Part shown: positions 25,595 through 34,189 of the stretch, one piece after another
Numbering within the stretch: the first letter of the stretch is position 1
How the letters are laid out: each line of letters opens with the position of its first letter
Assembly: GCA_934717745.1 (NCBI GenBank)
Contig: CAKUZB010000007.1
Location: forward strand, 26,914-90,913
Length of the DNA stretch: 64,000 nucleotides
From: an uncultured Candidatus Melainabacteria bacterium
GTDB lineage: Bacteria > Cyanobacteriota > Vampirovibrionia > Gastranaerophilales > Gastranaerophilaceae
Reading direction: 5' to 3'
Notes under the pieces: generated by a model
What the model saw: only the letters and a program-made list of their open reading frames with translations
What the model was told of the DNA's origin: nothing
The model's database searches: none
Program-made: the position numbers and the translations under genes

Positions 25595-25984
25595 ATGGCA
25601 TTAGGTTTTAATTCAAATTTATTTAATACAAATACTCAGTCAGCAAGAAGTAATGAAACTGCTGGTGTTATCGCAACATCAACTGAAACAGCAGGCGTAG
25701 TTGCTTCAGCAAACGCAGAAACTGCGGGCTTGATTGCTTCAGCAGGTCAAATTGATTCTTTTGAATCTAACAATCCGTTTGCTCCACAAATTGATTATAG
25801 TCAATTTGCATCAGTTCCTGAAACTGCTGGTTCTATCGCATCGGCAGAAACTGCTGGAGTTGTAGCATTCGGTGGAGTTGAAACAGCAGGTTCTTTGGCA
25901 TCAGCAGGTGCTGAAACAGCAGGTTCTGTTGCTTTCTCTGACGGTGGTTCATTTGGTTCTTTCGATAGCGGTTTTGTTTGTTAA
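25595..25984 (+). CDS. ETAG-repeat protein
   Basis: 129 residues made largely of seven ETAG units of the form (x)ETAG(V/S/L)(I/V/L)A(S/T/F), in two blocks: three after residue 20, then a gap with NNPFAPQIDYSQF, then four. The ends are Ser/Asn/Phe/Gly-rich and the last residue is Cys (SGFVC). No signal peptide or known domain is visible. Short hydrophobic/small-residue repeats could form a beta stack or amyloid-like fibre (inference). TTGGAG sits 8 nt before the ATG. It shares an upstream element with the SFRG operon and is closed by a bidirectional terminator. Confidence 0.72.
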   Translation: MALGFNSNLFNTNTQSARSNETAGVIATSTETAGVVASANAETAGLIASAGQIDSFESNNPFAPQIDYSQFASVPETAGSIASAETAGVVAFGGVETAGSLASAGAETAGSVAFSDGGSFGSFDSGFVC

Positions 25985-26017
25985 GAACCAATGAAACAAC
26001 TTTTATTTTAAAATTTT

Positions 26018-26043
26018 AGCGAGTCTAACGACTCGCTTTTTTT
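26018..26043 (+). terminator. terminator after the ETAG gene, overlapping the protease 3' end
   Basis: AGCGAGTC pairs with GACTCGCT around TAAC, then T7. The hairpin also encodes the last residues and stop of the minus-strand protease. Confidence 0.9.
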
Positions 26044-26672
26044 AGCATTTCTTTTACGGTATTGATTGGTATTGCAAAACCTATCCCGATATTTGAAATA
26101 TTATTATCGGGATTATAAATTGATTGGTTTATGCCAACAACCTCGCCATTTGTTGTAATTAAAGGCCCGCCGGAGTTTCCCGGGTTTATCGCGGCATCTG
26201 TTTGAATTTTATCTTTTGCATAGTCAATTCTTGAAATTATTCCTTGAGTCAAAGTTCCGTTAAACCCAAAAGGATTACCGATTGCAAGAACTTTTTGACC
26301 AACTTTGATATTTTCAGAATTTCCAAGCATGATAATGTTCAAACTCTCTTTACAATTAATTGTAATCAATGCTAAGTCGCTTTTATCCTGTTTTAAAATT
26401 TTAGCGGGGTAAACATGTCCGTTATGTAGTGTAACTTCAATTTTTTTACTACCGCCAACAACGTGTGAACTTGTTAAAATAATTCCTGATTTGTCTATAA
26501 TACAGCCTGTTCCACTGGATACACCTATTGGTAATTCAGCATCAATCGCCACGATAGCAGGGTTTAACCGTTCATAAACTGTCATGTTTATTAATTCTTC
26601 TTCGTCATATCCTAAAACTGCGACGTTGGTAATAAAAATGCAACAAATCGTAATAAAAATTTTTTTAGTCAT
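26025..26672 (-). CDS. HtrA-like trypsin-fold serine protease without PDZ
   Basis: 215 residues with an N-terminal signal peptide (KKIFITICCIFITNVAVLG) followed by the DegP/HtrA protease fold. The catalytic triad is visible: His in TSSHVVGG, Asp in DKSDLALI, Ser in INPGNSGGPL. The chain ends right after the protease domain (GIGFAIPINTVKEML), so the PDZ domains of typical DegP/DegQ are absent. It probably acts in the periplasm or cell wall on unfolded proteins. The start is preceded by a GAGAGG-like stretch, further away than usual. Confidence 0.88.
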   Translation of the reverse strand: MTKKIFITICCIFITNVAVLGYDEEELINMTVYERLNPAIVAIDAELPIGVSSGTGCIIDKSGIILTSSHVVGGSKKIEVTLHNGHVYPAKILKQDKSDLALITINCKESLNIIMLGNSENIKVGQKVLAIGNPFGFNGTLTQGIISRIDYAKDKIQTDAAINPGNSGGPLITTNGEVVGINQSIYNPDNNISNIGIGFAIPINTVKEMLKKASR

Positions 26673-26848
26673 ATACTCTAAAAACCTCTCTCTGTAACGT
26701 TATTATGCCGTATGTTTGAAATTTTTACTACTACCTTGATAATAAATTTACTTGATAGTTATTGCCAGTATTAAACCTTTATTTTATAATATGTTTGAAA
26801 CCTAATATAAGGTTTTAAATGAGATATGAGTAAGGAAAGGAAATTAAA

Positions 26849-27679
26849 ATGAGACGTATTGATTTGTTCAAACAAGCATTAAACGAAAAAAGAGCATTAA
26901 AAGTTATTTCTGGTATCAACAACTTCGATTTAGAAAGAGTTGAAATGATTGTTTCTTCTGCTATTGAGGCAAACGCAACTGCAATTGATGTTGCTGCAAC
27001 TCAAGAAGTTTTAGAATTATCTAACAGATTAATCTCTGAATCAAATTCAAACATTACTTTAATCGCTTCTTCTATCAATCCTATTGAATTAGCAAATGCT
27101 GTAAATATTTACAATGTTGATGCTATTGAATTAGGTAACTTTGATGCTTTATATAAAGAAGGTTTATCAATGAACTCTACTAAAATTTTAGACTTAGTAA
27201 GAGAAACATTGTCATTAATCGAAAACAGAAGATCTGAAATCATGTTCTCAGTTACAATCCCTGGTTCATTAGAAATTTCTGAACAAATTTCATTGGCTAG
27301 AGAATTAGAATCTATGAACATTGATTTAATTCAAACAGAAGGCTTTGTTTCTGAAATCAATAATTTTGAAGGTGCTAGAGCATGGTTAAACAGAGCAGAA
27401 TTAACAATTTCTAATACTTTAGAATTGTCAAAAAACATTGAATTACCTATCATGACATCTTCTAACATTAACACTATCACTGCTCAATTTGCTTTTGCAG
27501 CAGGTGCTAGTGCAATTGGTTGCGGATCTTGTGTTAACAGATTAGAATCAAAAATTTCTATGTTAGCAGTAATCAGCAACTTAGTAGAAATTGCTAACAG
27601 AAACGGTATCATGATGTCTTCAATTATGAATTCAAACATGACTGAATCAAGCATGATTTCTTCTACATCTTTAATGTAG
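26849..27679 (+). CDS. Ycf23/DUF561-type TIM-barrel protein
   Basis: 276 residues resembling the cyanobacterial and plastid Ycf23 (DUF561) family: ALKVISGINNFDLERVEMIVSSAIEANATAIDVAA, INPIELANAV..DAIELGNFDALY, and the late MTSSNINTITAQFAFAAGASAIGCGSCVNRL. The biochemical function is not established. A Ser/Met-rich C-terminal tail (SSIMNSNMTESSMISSTSLM) seems extra. GGAAAGGA precedes the ATG. Its presence is one of the main clues to a cyanobacterial-lineage host. Confidence 0.78.
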   Translation: MRRIDLFKQALNEKRALKVISGINNFDLERVEMIVSSAIEANATAIDVAATQEVLELSNRLISESNSNITLIASSINPIELANAVNIYNVDAIELGNFDALYKEGLSMNSTKILDLVRETLSLIENRRSEIMFSVTIPGSLEISEQISLARELESMNIDLIQTEGFVSEINNFEGARAWLNRAELTISNTLELSKNIELPIMTSSNINTITAQFAFAAGASAIGCGSCVNRLESKISMLAVISNLVEIANRNGIMMSSIMNSNMTESSMISSTSLM

Positions 27680-27700
27680 TTAATCATTCAAAATGATATA

Positions 27701-27738
27701 AACAAAAGCCCTGATGCTTTAGCATCAGGGCTTTTGTT
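27701..27738. terminator. bidirectional terminator between ycf23-like gene and dnaA
   Basis: A perfect 18-bp stem (AACAAAAGCCCTGATGCT and its complement) with a 2-nt gap. It can end the + transcript (CTTTTGTT) and the minus dnaA transcript. Confidence 0.92.
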
Positions 27739-27749
27739 ATTAAATATTT

Positions 27750-29147
27750 TTATATAAATAATTTTTTTGTAATTTTATTTATATCATTTTTTAGTTTTGT
27801 ATCTGTTTTTACAGCCTTTTTAATTTTGTCAGAGGCATACATAACTGTTTGGTGTCTTTTTCCGAGTTCTTTTGCTATACTTTCGTAACTGTTTTGAAGT
27901 TTTTCTCTTGTGATATAGCAAACAACTGAGCGAGCATTTGAGATATTTTGCACTTTTGAGGTACTTTTTATATCTGAAATTGAAACTTCAAAGTAGTCTG
28001 CAACTGTTTCTATAACTTTTTCAATATTAGGTTTTTCTGACATTTCTTCGCATTTTAAAACTTTTTTTGCATATTCAAGAGTTATTGGAGTTTCTTCAAT
28101 ATCTGAGAACGCATTTACTTTTGTGAATGCCCCCTCAAGTTCTCTAACGTTGTCATTAAAATATTTTGCAATGTATTCAAAAACTTCTTGTGGAATATTT
28201 TCAATTCCTTTTTCCTTTGCAAGATTTTCCAAAATTTTTACTCTTGTTTCAAATTCAGGCGGTTTAATTTCAACAACCAAGCCTTGTTCAAAACGAGTTC
28301 TTAATCGTTTTGGTATTTCTGGCAAATCTTTTGGTAATTTGTCTGAAGTCAATACTATTTGTTTGTTTGCGTTGTAAAGAGTATCAAATGTGTTGAACAA
28401 TTCATCAATACATTTCTTTTTATTTTCAATAAATTGAATATCATCAATTAATAAAATATCTACATCTCTGTATTTGCTTCTGAACTTATTCATTGCAGAA
28501 GTTGTATTTTTATTTGGCACAAAGGCTGTTGAATTAACGTAATCGTTGATAAAGTCCTCAGTTTTTATACATTGAACTTTTAATTTGCCTTTCATTGTTA
28601 CATAATGTCCAATGGCTTGCATTAAGTGAGTTTTGCCAAGCCCTGAACCTCCTTGAATATACAATGGATTGTATAGGGCGGTTGGGTTTTCTGCAACTTT
28701 TTCTGCTGCTGCCTTTGCTAATTTATTATTAGAATCAACGACAAAATTATCAAATCTGTATCTTAAGTTGATGTTCATAGATTTTACATAAGATAAGTTT
28801 TCGATAGATTTTTTATGTTCTTCTAATTTTTGTTGCTCTTTTTCTAATTTTTTTTCTTGTTTTTGACGTTCTTTTTTGATTTTATCTGCAAATTCTTGAT
28901 TAAATTCAATATTAACGATTATATCTCTGCCAAAATGTTGCTTAAAAGTGTCTAAAATTGTTTTGTATTGAGTTCTTTTGATGTAATCAATACCAAAAGA
29001 TTCACCTGAAATCAAAGTAAAAGTGTCATCTTCAAACGAGATTGCCTCTAAAGGTGCAATCCATGGTTCAAACGTAGATGCAGGAATTACATTTTGCAAT
29101 TCGTCTTTTATGTCATTCCAAATCTTTTTTACTTCGCTAGTGTTCAT
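27750..29147 (-). CDS. dnaA: chromosomal replication initiator DnaA
   Basis: 465 residues. The N-terminal interaction domain (IWNDIKDELQNVIPASTFEPWIAPL) is followed by a Lys/Glu/Gln-rich linker (~100-125), an AAA+ domain with Walker A GGSGLGKTHLMQAIG and Walker B VDILLIDDIQFIENK, and the C-terminal helix-turn-helix with the DnaA signature (SIAKELGKRHQTVMYASDKIKK). It binds DnaA boxes and melts oriC. No cluster of TTATCCACA-type boxes is visible nearby, so the origin is elsewhere. No Shine-Dalgarno sequence is seen; TAAAAT lies 6 nt before the ATG. The gene is 9 nt downstream of a SpoU methylase gene. Confidence 0.97.
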   Translation of the reverse strand: MNTSEVKKIWNDIKDELQNVIPASTFEPWIAPLEAISFEDDTFTLISGESFGIDYIKRTQYKTILDTFKQHFGRDIIVNIEFNQEFADKIKKERQKQEKKLEKEQQKLEEHKKSIENLSYVKSMNINLRYRFDNFVVDSNNKLAKAAAEKVAENPTALYNPLYIQGGSGLGKTHLMQAIGHYVTMKGKLKVQCIKTEDFINDYVNSTAFVPNKNTTSAMNKFRSKYRDVDILLIDDIQFIENKKKCIDELFNTFDTLYNANKQIVLTSDKLPKDLPEIPKRLRTRFEQGLVVEIKPPEFETRVKILENLAKEKGIENIPQEVFEYIAKYFNDNVRELEGAFTKVNAFSDIEETPITLEYAKKVLKCEEMSEKPNIEKVIETVADYFEVSISDIKSTSKVQNISNARSVVCYITREKLQNSYESIAKELGKRHQTVMYASDKIKKAVKTDTKLKNDINKITKKLFI

Positions 29148-29156
29148 ATAATAATT

Positions 29157-29912
29157 TTATAACAAAAATAATTTATAAAAAATAATACCTGCGGACATAC
29201 TCAAATTTAAGGATTCGACTTTATTATCCATTTCAATTGTAACCTTATCTGTTGAATAATTTATTAATTCTTGACTTAAACCGTCTGCTTCTGCACCAAA
29301 CATTACAAGCGTTTTTTCTTGTGGTCGAAAATCTTTCAAGAAAACACTATCATTTGATTTTGGCAAGGTTGCAATTCTTGTAAAGTCGTTAAAGTATGTT
29401 TTTAAAAAGTCAAAATCTTTTGTTTGAAAAACCGGAGTTTTCCATAGGTTGCCAACAGATGCTCTGACACATTTTGGATTGTATAAATCAACAGTGTTTC
29501 CGTATAATATTATTGCATCTAGTGAAAATGCGGTTGCGGTACGTAAAATTGTACCAAGATTTCCTAAATCTTTGATATTTTCAAACAATGCAACTCTATT
29601 TGCTGTTTTTAGAATTTCTTCATTATATTTTTTTTGAATACCAACCGCTACTGCATCTGGTGCAGAATCGGTTGTTGCAAGTTTTTTCAATACAGGTTGA
29701 GTTACGTAAACAATTTTGTCCTCAAGAAAATCATAATGGAACGCTTTTTCTTTTTGTACAAAAACCTGTTCAATTTCAATATCCGCATCAAATGCTTCTT
29801 CTATTGCTTTCAAGCCTTCAAGTAAAAATTTGTTAGATTCATCACGATTTTTTTTCAATTGAAGTTTTGCAACTTCTTTGATTGTATCATTGTTTATGCT
29901 TGTAATTTCCAT
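29157..29912 (-). CDS. TrmH/SpoU-family RNA 2'-O-methyltransferase
   Basis: 251 residues: an N-terminal substrate-binding domain (LLEGLKAIEEAFDADIEIEQVFVQ) and a SPOUT knot with the three SpoU motifs (NIKDLGNLGTILRTATAF, LVMFGAEADGLSQEL, MDNKVESLNLSMSAGIIFYKL). It methylates a ribose 2'-O in rRNA or tRNA; the exact position (RlmB-, TsnR- or TrmH-like) cannot be assigned. The start overlaps the stop of the aminopeptidase gene by one base, so it belongs to the minus-strand set 32063-27750. Confidence 0.9.
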   Translation of the reverse strand: MEITSINNDTIKEVAKLQLKKNRDESNKFLLEGLKAIEEAFDADIEIEQVFVQKEKAFHYDFLEDKIVYVTQPVLKKLATTDSAPDAVAVGIQKKYNEEILKTANRVALFENIKDLGNLGTILRTATAFSLDAIILYGNTVDLYNPKCVRASVGNLWKTPVFQTKDFDFLKTYFNDFTRIATLPKSNDSVFLKDFRPQEKTLVMFGAEADGLSQELINYSTDKVTIEMDNKVESLNLSMSAGIIFYKLFLL

Positions 29913-31495
29913 TATTTTACCTCAAACTTGCTTAGCCATTGTTTTTCTTGTTCGTTTAATAAAGAATAATCTATAAGTTTCTTTTCATAACACATATTTG
30001 AAAAAGATTCAATTTTATCATTTTTTAAGTAACAAGAGTTTTCTAATCTTACACCAAAAAAGTCTTGTTTGTAAAGCCCAGGTTCAATTGTGAAACACAT
30101 ATTGTCTTCCAGTGTAACTTCAGCATCTTCGCCTACGGTTGTCAATCTTGGTGGACCTTCGTGTACGCTTACACCAATTCCATGTCCCAAGCCATGGTTA
30201 AATACAAATCCGTCGGGTGCATTTTCTTCGAGAAAATCTCTTGCAACTTTATCAATTACATATCCGCTGTTTGTATTTGTCGAGTTAAATGCTCTTAAGA
30301 ATGCTTTTAAAACTGTTGTGTATATTTGTTTTTGAAGTTCTGACGGTTCTCCCTTGACAAAAACTCTTGTAATATCAGTTGCAAGTCCACCTTCAAAATA
30401 TCCACCGCAATCAATCAACACCAGTGAACCATTTTTTAATATTTCTTCTTTTGATGATTTAGAATAGTGAGCAAGTGCAGAGTTTTCGTCTTTTGCGATG
30501 ATTGATGTAAATGATTGTCCGACTGCACCAAATTTTCTAAAATTATTTTCTAATTCGTTTTTAATATCAAGTTCTGAAATATTATCGTTTTCTTCAATAA
30601 ACTTTCTTGTTTCAAGCAATGCTTTGTCTGTACGTTTGAATGCGTCTTTGTAATGTTCTAATTCTGCATCTGTTTTTACACATTTTGTAAACCTTAATGG
30701 ACTTAATTTTAATTCTTTTGCTTTATTTCCAAGAATTGAAAAATCGTGTGCTGTTACGGAGTTTTTATCAACAAAAAATGTCTTTATTTTAGTATTATCT
30801 TTAATATATTTTTCAAAATCTTTTAATGTTTTATCTTTGAATAAAACAGTTTCGCTTTTTGATACAACGGCTTTACCCTCAATTGAGCAAGAGTTTTCCT
30901 TGTTGAAATTTCTCATATTGTATAAATACGACAATTCTTCAATGTTTGTAACTAAAATCGCCTCATCGTTTTCCAAATTCTTTGTCAAGTCGTTGATTTT
31001 ATCATCAGTTGATTTGCCTGTTAAAGTTAGTGGAATTTTCGTTAAAATTTGAGTTTTTTGTTCTTTTTCATTTTCTATAACGTCAACATCAAAAAGTTTT
31101 ACTGTAATATTTTTTTTGCCGAATATTTTTGTAAATTTTTCGTACTGATTTTGCGAATTTTTCTTTGAACAAATACCAATTACAGAATTTGTGTTCATTA
31201 CTTTTGACATTTCATTAAGCAGTTTGTCGCCTATTTGAAGTTTTACGACTGTTATGTCATCGTGATTAACCTCTAAATCTGCTTGAACATGGTATCTTCC
31301 GTCTACAAAAAGAAAAACGTTGTCTTTTGATACAATCGCATCACCAGTTGAGCCGGAAAAGTTTGTCAAGAAGTATCTTGAATTTTTCTCTAAAGCATTG
31401 TATTCAACTAAAAATTCATTAGTCGAGTTTACAAGCAAGTAATCAAGAAAGTTTTCTTCAATAAATTTTCTGGCTTTTTTAATGTATTCGTTCAT
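29912..31495 (-). CDS. Xaa-Pro aminopeptidase (M24 family)
   Basis: 527 residues. The first two thirds are creatinase-like N-terminal domains (NFSGSTGDAIVSKDNVFLFVDGRYHVQA). The catalytic pita-bread domain carries all dinuclear metal ligands: two Asp (LIDCGGYFEGGLATDITRVF), His (NHGLGHGIGVSVHEGPP), and two Glu (FTIEPGLY, GVRLENSCY). It removes N-terminal residues preceding proline. Its length exceeds the common ~440 residues and fits the long, three-domain aminopeptidase P type. Start set at the ATG one base after the parvulin stop; the TTG at 31507 is less likely. There is no Shine-Dalgarno sequence, so it is probably coupled. Confidence 0.92.
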   Translation of the reverse strand: MNEYIKKARKFIEENFLDYLLVNSTNEFLVEYNALEKNSRYFLTNFSGSTGDAIVSKDNVFLFVDGRYHVQADLEVNHDDITVVKLQIGDKLLNEMSKVMNTNSVIGICSKKNSQNQYEKFTKIFGKKNITVKLFDVDVIENEKEQKTQILTKIPLTLTGKSTDDKINDLTKNLENDEAILVTNIEELSYLYNMRNFNKENSCSIEGKAVVSKSETVLFKDKTLKDFEKYIKDNTKIKTFFVDKNSVTAHDFSILGNKAKELKLSPLRFTKCVKTDAELEHYKDAFKRTDKALLETRKFIEENDNISELDIKNELENNFRKFGAVGQSFTSIIAKDENSALAHYSKSSKEEILKNGSLVLIDCGGYFEGGLATDITRVFVKGEPSELQKQIYTTVLKAFLRAFNSTNTNSGYVIDKVARDFLEENAPDGFVFNHGLGHGIGVSVHEGPPRLTTVGEDAEVTLEDNMCFTIEPGLYKQDFFGVRLENSCYLKNDKIESFSNMCYEKKLIDYSLLNEQEKQWLSKFEVK

Positions 31496-31496
31496 A

Positions 31497-32063
31497 TTAT
31501 TCGTCAATGTCTGTAACTAAAATCAAGTGCCAACCGAATTGTGTTTGAACAGGTTCTGATAATTCACCTTTTTTAAGTGAAAATGCTGCGTCTTCAAAAG
31601 GTTTTACCATTCTACCTCTGCCAAAGAAGCCTAAATCACCGCCACGACTTTTTGACGGGCAACTTGAGTGTTCCATTGCGGCTTGAGCAAATTCTTCTTT
31701 TCCTGATTTGATGCTTTCGTAAAGTTCTTTTGCTTGTTCTTCAGTTTTTACAAGAATGTGGCTTGCTCTAACTTCAGGAACTTTTTTAATATCTTCTACT
31801 AAAATTAAATGCCAACCAAATTGTGTTTCGACAGGTTGAGAAACTGTTCCGATTTCTAAAGAAAATGCTACATCTTCAAATGGCTTTACCATCATTCCTT
31901 TACCGAAGAAACCTAAATCTCCGCCATTAATTCCTGATGGACAATTAGAATATTCCATTGCTGCTTGAGCAAATTCTTTGCCGTTTGAAATTTCATCATA
32001 TATTTTTTTTGCCTCATCTTCTGTTTCAACTAGAATATGACTTGCTTTTACCTGTGTTGACAT
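31497..32063 (-). CDS. double parvulin peptidyl-prolyl isomerase
   Basis: 188 residues made of two parvulin (PpiC) domains with ~65% visible identity: KASHILVETEDEAKKIY..GGDLGFFGKGMMVKPFEDVAFSL..QFGWHLILVED and RASHILVKTEEQAKELY..GGDLGFFGRGRMVKPFEDAAFSL..QFGWHLILVTD. No signal peptide after the chosen ATG at 32063, so it is cytoplasmic. It speeds cis-trans isomerisation of X-Pro bonds. AAGGAG lies 9 nt before the ATG; a longer frame to 32144 has no supporting signal. Tandem soluble parvulins are unusual. Confidence 0.92.
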   Translation of the reverse strand: MSTQVKASHILVETEDEAKKIYDEISNGKEFAQAAMEYSNCPSGINGGDLGFFGKGMMVKPFEDVAFSLEIGTVSQPVETQFGWHLILVEDIKKVPEVRASHILVKTEEQAKELYESIKSGKEEFAQAAMEHSSCPSKSRGGDLGFFGRGRMVKPFEDAAFSLKKGELSEPVQTQFGWHLILVTDIDE

Positions 32064-32137
32064 ATTTTTCTCCTTAATCTGTATACTATAAAAATTATAC
32101 CTTAAAAATGAAAAGTTTTTTGTATAACTTTGAAATC

Positions 32138-32165
32138 TTGACAAAGGCTAAAATTCAAGTATAAG
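32138..32165 (+). promoter_or_regulatory. promoter in the parvulin upstream gap
   Basis: TTGACA (32138-32143), 16 nt, TATAAG (32160-32165) on the + strand. No protein gene on that strand follows within reach, so it probably drives the RNA below. Confidence 0.6.
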
Positions 32166-32171
32166 TCAATT

Positions 32172-32330
32172 TTTTAAATAGGGTCTATGGTATTTGTAAA
32201 TATTTGTTACGGTTTTTGGCATGGGACTAACAAAAAAAAAAATGTTGGGCTATCATGCATGTACAACTATCCCCAAATCTCCTCCCAAGATTATGAAGTA
32301 TATAAGTAGCAAAATTGCTACTTTTTTTTT
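32172..32330 (+). ncRNA. candidate small regulatory RNA with C-rich loop
   Basis: A ~159-nt non-coding stretch between a promoter and a strong terminator (GTAGCAA/TTGCTAC, then T9, 32304-32330). A central hairpin pairs GCATG..CTAACA with TGTTGG..CATGC around an A-rich loop. Near the 3' end, AATCT/AGATT encloses CCTCCCA, giving an exposed TCTCCTCCC (32278-32286) that is complementary to Shine-Dalgarno sequences. C-rich seeds of this type are known in RsaE/RoxS and cyanobacterial Yfr1 sRNAs; homology to either is not claimed. Confidence 0.5.
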
Positions 32331-32357
32331 ACTTAAATTTAACCGGAAGTTTTTGAG

Positions 32358-32807
32358 TTATCGTTTTAAAATTTTGTCTAGTTTTAAATATTCCCTAAAA
32401 GACGTACCCTTTGATGGAATTATTGAAATTAATATTGGTAAGATAAATCTATTTGTTATAAATAATGCCGGATGAAAATAGATGAATGCGATTATAAAAT
32501 CAAGTACAAAACCGAAAATGAGTGCTAAAATTATTGATATGGCTAAGTTTTTGGTAATATTTAAAAATCTTCTCTTATAATTGAAAATAAGTATTACCAT
32601 TAAAAACATTGATAATATAAAAAATAATGCTGTTAAAATTTTAAAAATTAAAATTTGACTGTATTCACCAACTTTGTAAGTTAGTGCGTAGCCTAGGTAA
32701 TTTAAAATTACGCATAATAAAAAAATAATGATATAGTTAACAATAAATGAAATGCCTGCTTGATCACCCTTTGGTGTAAATATATTTTTTATTGCATTAA
32801 AAAACAT
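32358..32807 (-). CDS. small four-helix membrane protein
   Basis: 149 residues of unknown function with four hydrophobic segments (~residues 17-40, 51-75, 86-110 and 115-135), separated by short basic loops (FNYKRRFLNITKN). I start at the ATG at 32807 because AAAGGAG lies 8 nt upstream; an ATG at 32828 lies ahead of that site. The C-terminus is basic (LKLDKILKR). No transporter motif is visible. It sits alone between the candidate sRNA and the rpsF operon. Confidence 0.65.
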   Translation of the reverse strand: MFFNAIKNIFTPKGDQAGISFIVNYIIIFLLCVILNYLGYALTYKVGEYSQILIFKILTALFFILSMFLMVILIFNYKRRFLNITKNLAISIILALIFGFVLDFIIAFIYFHPALFITNRFILPILISIIPSKGTSFREYLKLDKILKR

Positions 32808-32967
32808 TAAAAACTCCTTTTTGTTCATTTTAGCATAATTTATTTTTTTGAAAACAAAATATTCACGTATGTAAATATTTTTTGCAGAGATTTATTGTTA
32901 AATATTGTAATTTTTTTGTTTATGCTAATATTAGGATATAATTATATTTATATAGTAAGGAGAAAAA

Positions 32968-33267
32968 ATGAAAAACTACGAATTATTGACAATTTTAAAA
33001 CCAAATTTAGACTCAGATGAAATTGATAAAGCAATTGAAAAAATCGATGCAGACTTAACTGAGTTAGGTGGTAAAGTTGTATCAAGAGATAAAATGGGCA
33101 GAAAGAAATTGGCTTACGATATTCAAAAATCAAGAGATGGTTTCTTCGTAAACTCAATGATTTCAATGCCTGCTGAAAAAGTTGCAGATTTCAAACGTGC
33201 ATTAAAATTGAATGACAACGTTTTAAGAATTATGTTCTTAGACGCTTCTGAAAAGGCTTCTGTATAA
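32968..33267 (+). CDS. rpsF: 30S ribosomal protein S6
   Basis: 99 residues starting YELLTILKPNLDSDEIDKAIEK, with the S6 ferredoxin-like fold, GGKVVSRDKMGRKKLAYDIQK and the VLRIMFL end. Binds 16S rRNA with S18 in the platform. A TAAGGAG site precedes the ATG. First gene of the conserved rpsF-ssb-rpsR operon. Confidence 0.96.
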   Translation: MKNYELLTILKPNLDSDEIDKAIEKIDADLTELGGKVVSRDKMGRKKLAYDIQKSRDGFFVNSMISMPAEKVADFKRALKLNDNVLRIMFLDASEKASV

Positions 33268-33278
33268 GGTAGAGAATC

Positions 33279-33671
33279 ATGACAGTAGCAAAAGCCGTTG
33301 TAACCGGTACAGTTTTTAGAAATCCTGAAAAACGTTTTACATCTAACAATGTTCCTGTTTCTGCGTTTGTTTTAAACATTGGCGACAGAGAAGAACTTTT
33401 GATTAGAGTTCTTGCAAAACGTAATAACTTAGATGAAGTTGTTTCAAGTTTATCTAAAGGTTCTAGAGTGTTGGTTGAGGGTAGACTTCAAACAGCAAAT
33501 GTTAAAAATGAAAACGGCACTGAAAGAAAAATATTTGAAATCGATGCAAACGGAATTGAAGTAATGGGTGTAAGTTCACCTTCAGCGTCAGAATTCTCCG
33601 GTGATATTGTTAAATTCTCTGAAAGTGAATTGGGCGATGAACTTATCGGTGAAGAAGAAATTCCGTTCTAA
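33279..33671 (+). CDS. ssb: single-stranded DNA-binding protein
   Basis: 130 residues with the OB fold (AVVTGTVFRNPEKRFTSNNVPVSAFVL, LLIRVLAKRN, LSKGSRVLVEGRLQT) and an acidic C-terminal tip ending EEEIPF, which recruits replication and repair partners. The linker is short compared with E. coli SSB (178 residues). Lies 11 nt after rpsF with a weak GGTAGAG site, and belongs to the rpsF-ssb-rpsR operon. Confidence 0.95.
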   Translation: MTVAKAVVTGTVFRNPEKRFTSNNVPVSAFVLNIGDREELLIRVLAKRNNLDEVVSSLSKGSRVLVEGRLQTANVKNENGTERKIFEIDANGIEVMGVSSPSASEFSGDIVKFSESELGDELIGEEEIPF

Positions 33672-33716
33672 TTTAAAGAAATCAATAGTTATATTTGCAT
33701 AAGAAAGGAAAATTAA

Positions 33717-33947
33717 ATGGCAAAACAAGACTTAGATAAGAAAAAAGCAAAAACTTGCAGTTTTTGTGCTGATCATGTTGAATCAATCGACTACAAAGAT
33801 GCTGCAAAATTGAAAAGATATTTAACTGAAGCAGGAAAAATTATTCCAAGACGTGTTACAGGCAACTGTGCAGAACACCAAAGAATGGTTGCTAAAGCAG
33901 TTAAAAGAGCAAGAGAAGCAGCAATCATTAACTACGTATTCGACTAA
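33717..33947 (+). CDS. rpsR: 30S ribosomal protein S18
   Basis: 76 residues. CSFCADHVESIDYKDAAKLKRYL and GKIIPRRVTGNCAEHQRMVAKAVKRAREAA are the S18 core. The Cys-x2-Cys pair plus the later Cys and His suggest the zinc-binding C+ paralog form. It pairs with S6 in the platform. GAAAGGA lies before the ATG. Confidence 0.95.
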   Translation: MAKQDLDKKKAKTCSFCADHVESIDYKDAAKLKRYLTEAGKIIPRRVTGNCAEHQRMVAKAVKRAREAAIINYVFD

Positions 33948-33967
33948 TTTTATAGAAGATTGATATT

Positions 33968-34153
33968 ATGGAAAAAATAACTATAAGATCAGACAGAAAT
34001 TCAGATTACACTTTTACGTATAAAGGTGAAGAAGTAGTTTTAGGTGCTGGAAAGATTATCAGTATTGCTGATGGCTTAAACGAGGTGGTTTTACCAACTT
34101 GTGCCATGAAAATAAGTAATAATTTAATTATCATAAAAGAGGATGTCAAATAA
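33968..34153 (+). CDS. small unknown protein after rpsR
   Basis: 61 residues (KITIRSDRNSDYTFTYKGEEVVLGAGKIISI..), predicted mostly beta, with no family I recognise. It starts 20 nt after rpsR with only a weak AGAAG site. The stop lies inside a terminator stem, a common layout for the last gene of an operon, which supports it being real. Confidence 0.55.
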   Translation: MEKITIRSDRNSDYTFTYKGEEVVLGAGKIISIADGLNEVVLPTCAMKISNNLIIIKEDVK

Positions 34154-34162
34154 TCCTCTTTT
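34135..34162 (+). terminator. terminator of the rpsF operon
   Basis: AAAAGAGGAT pairs with ATCCTCTTTT around an 8-nt loop that contains the stop codon. Confidence 0.85.
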
Positions 34163-34189
34163 ATGGCAAATTTGTAGGATATTTTATAA

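Noticed and set aside
27680..29160. Replication origin next to dnaA
   Set aside because: No cluster of DnaA boxes or AT-rich unwinding repeats was found; neighbours leave almost no intergenic space.
32172..32330. 6S RNA
   Set aside because: The 5' and 3' ends do not pair and there is no long hairpin with a central bubble.
32221..32475. A plus-strand frame starting MGLTKKK
   Set aside because: It crosses the sRNA terminator and runs antisense into the membrane-protein gene.
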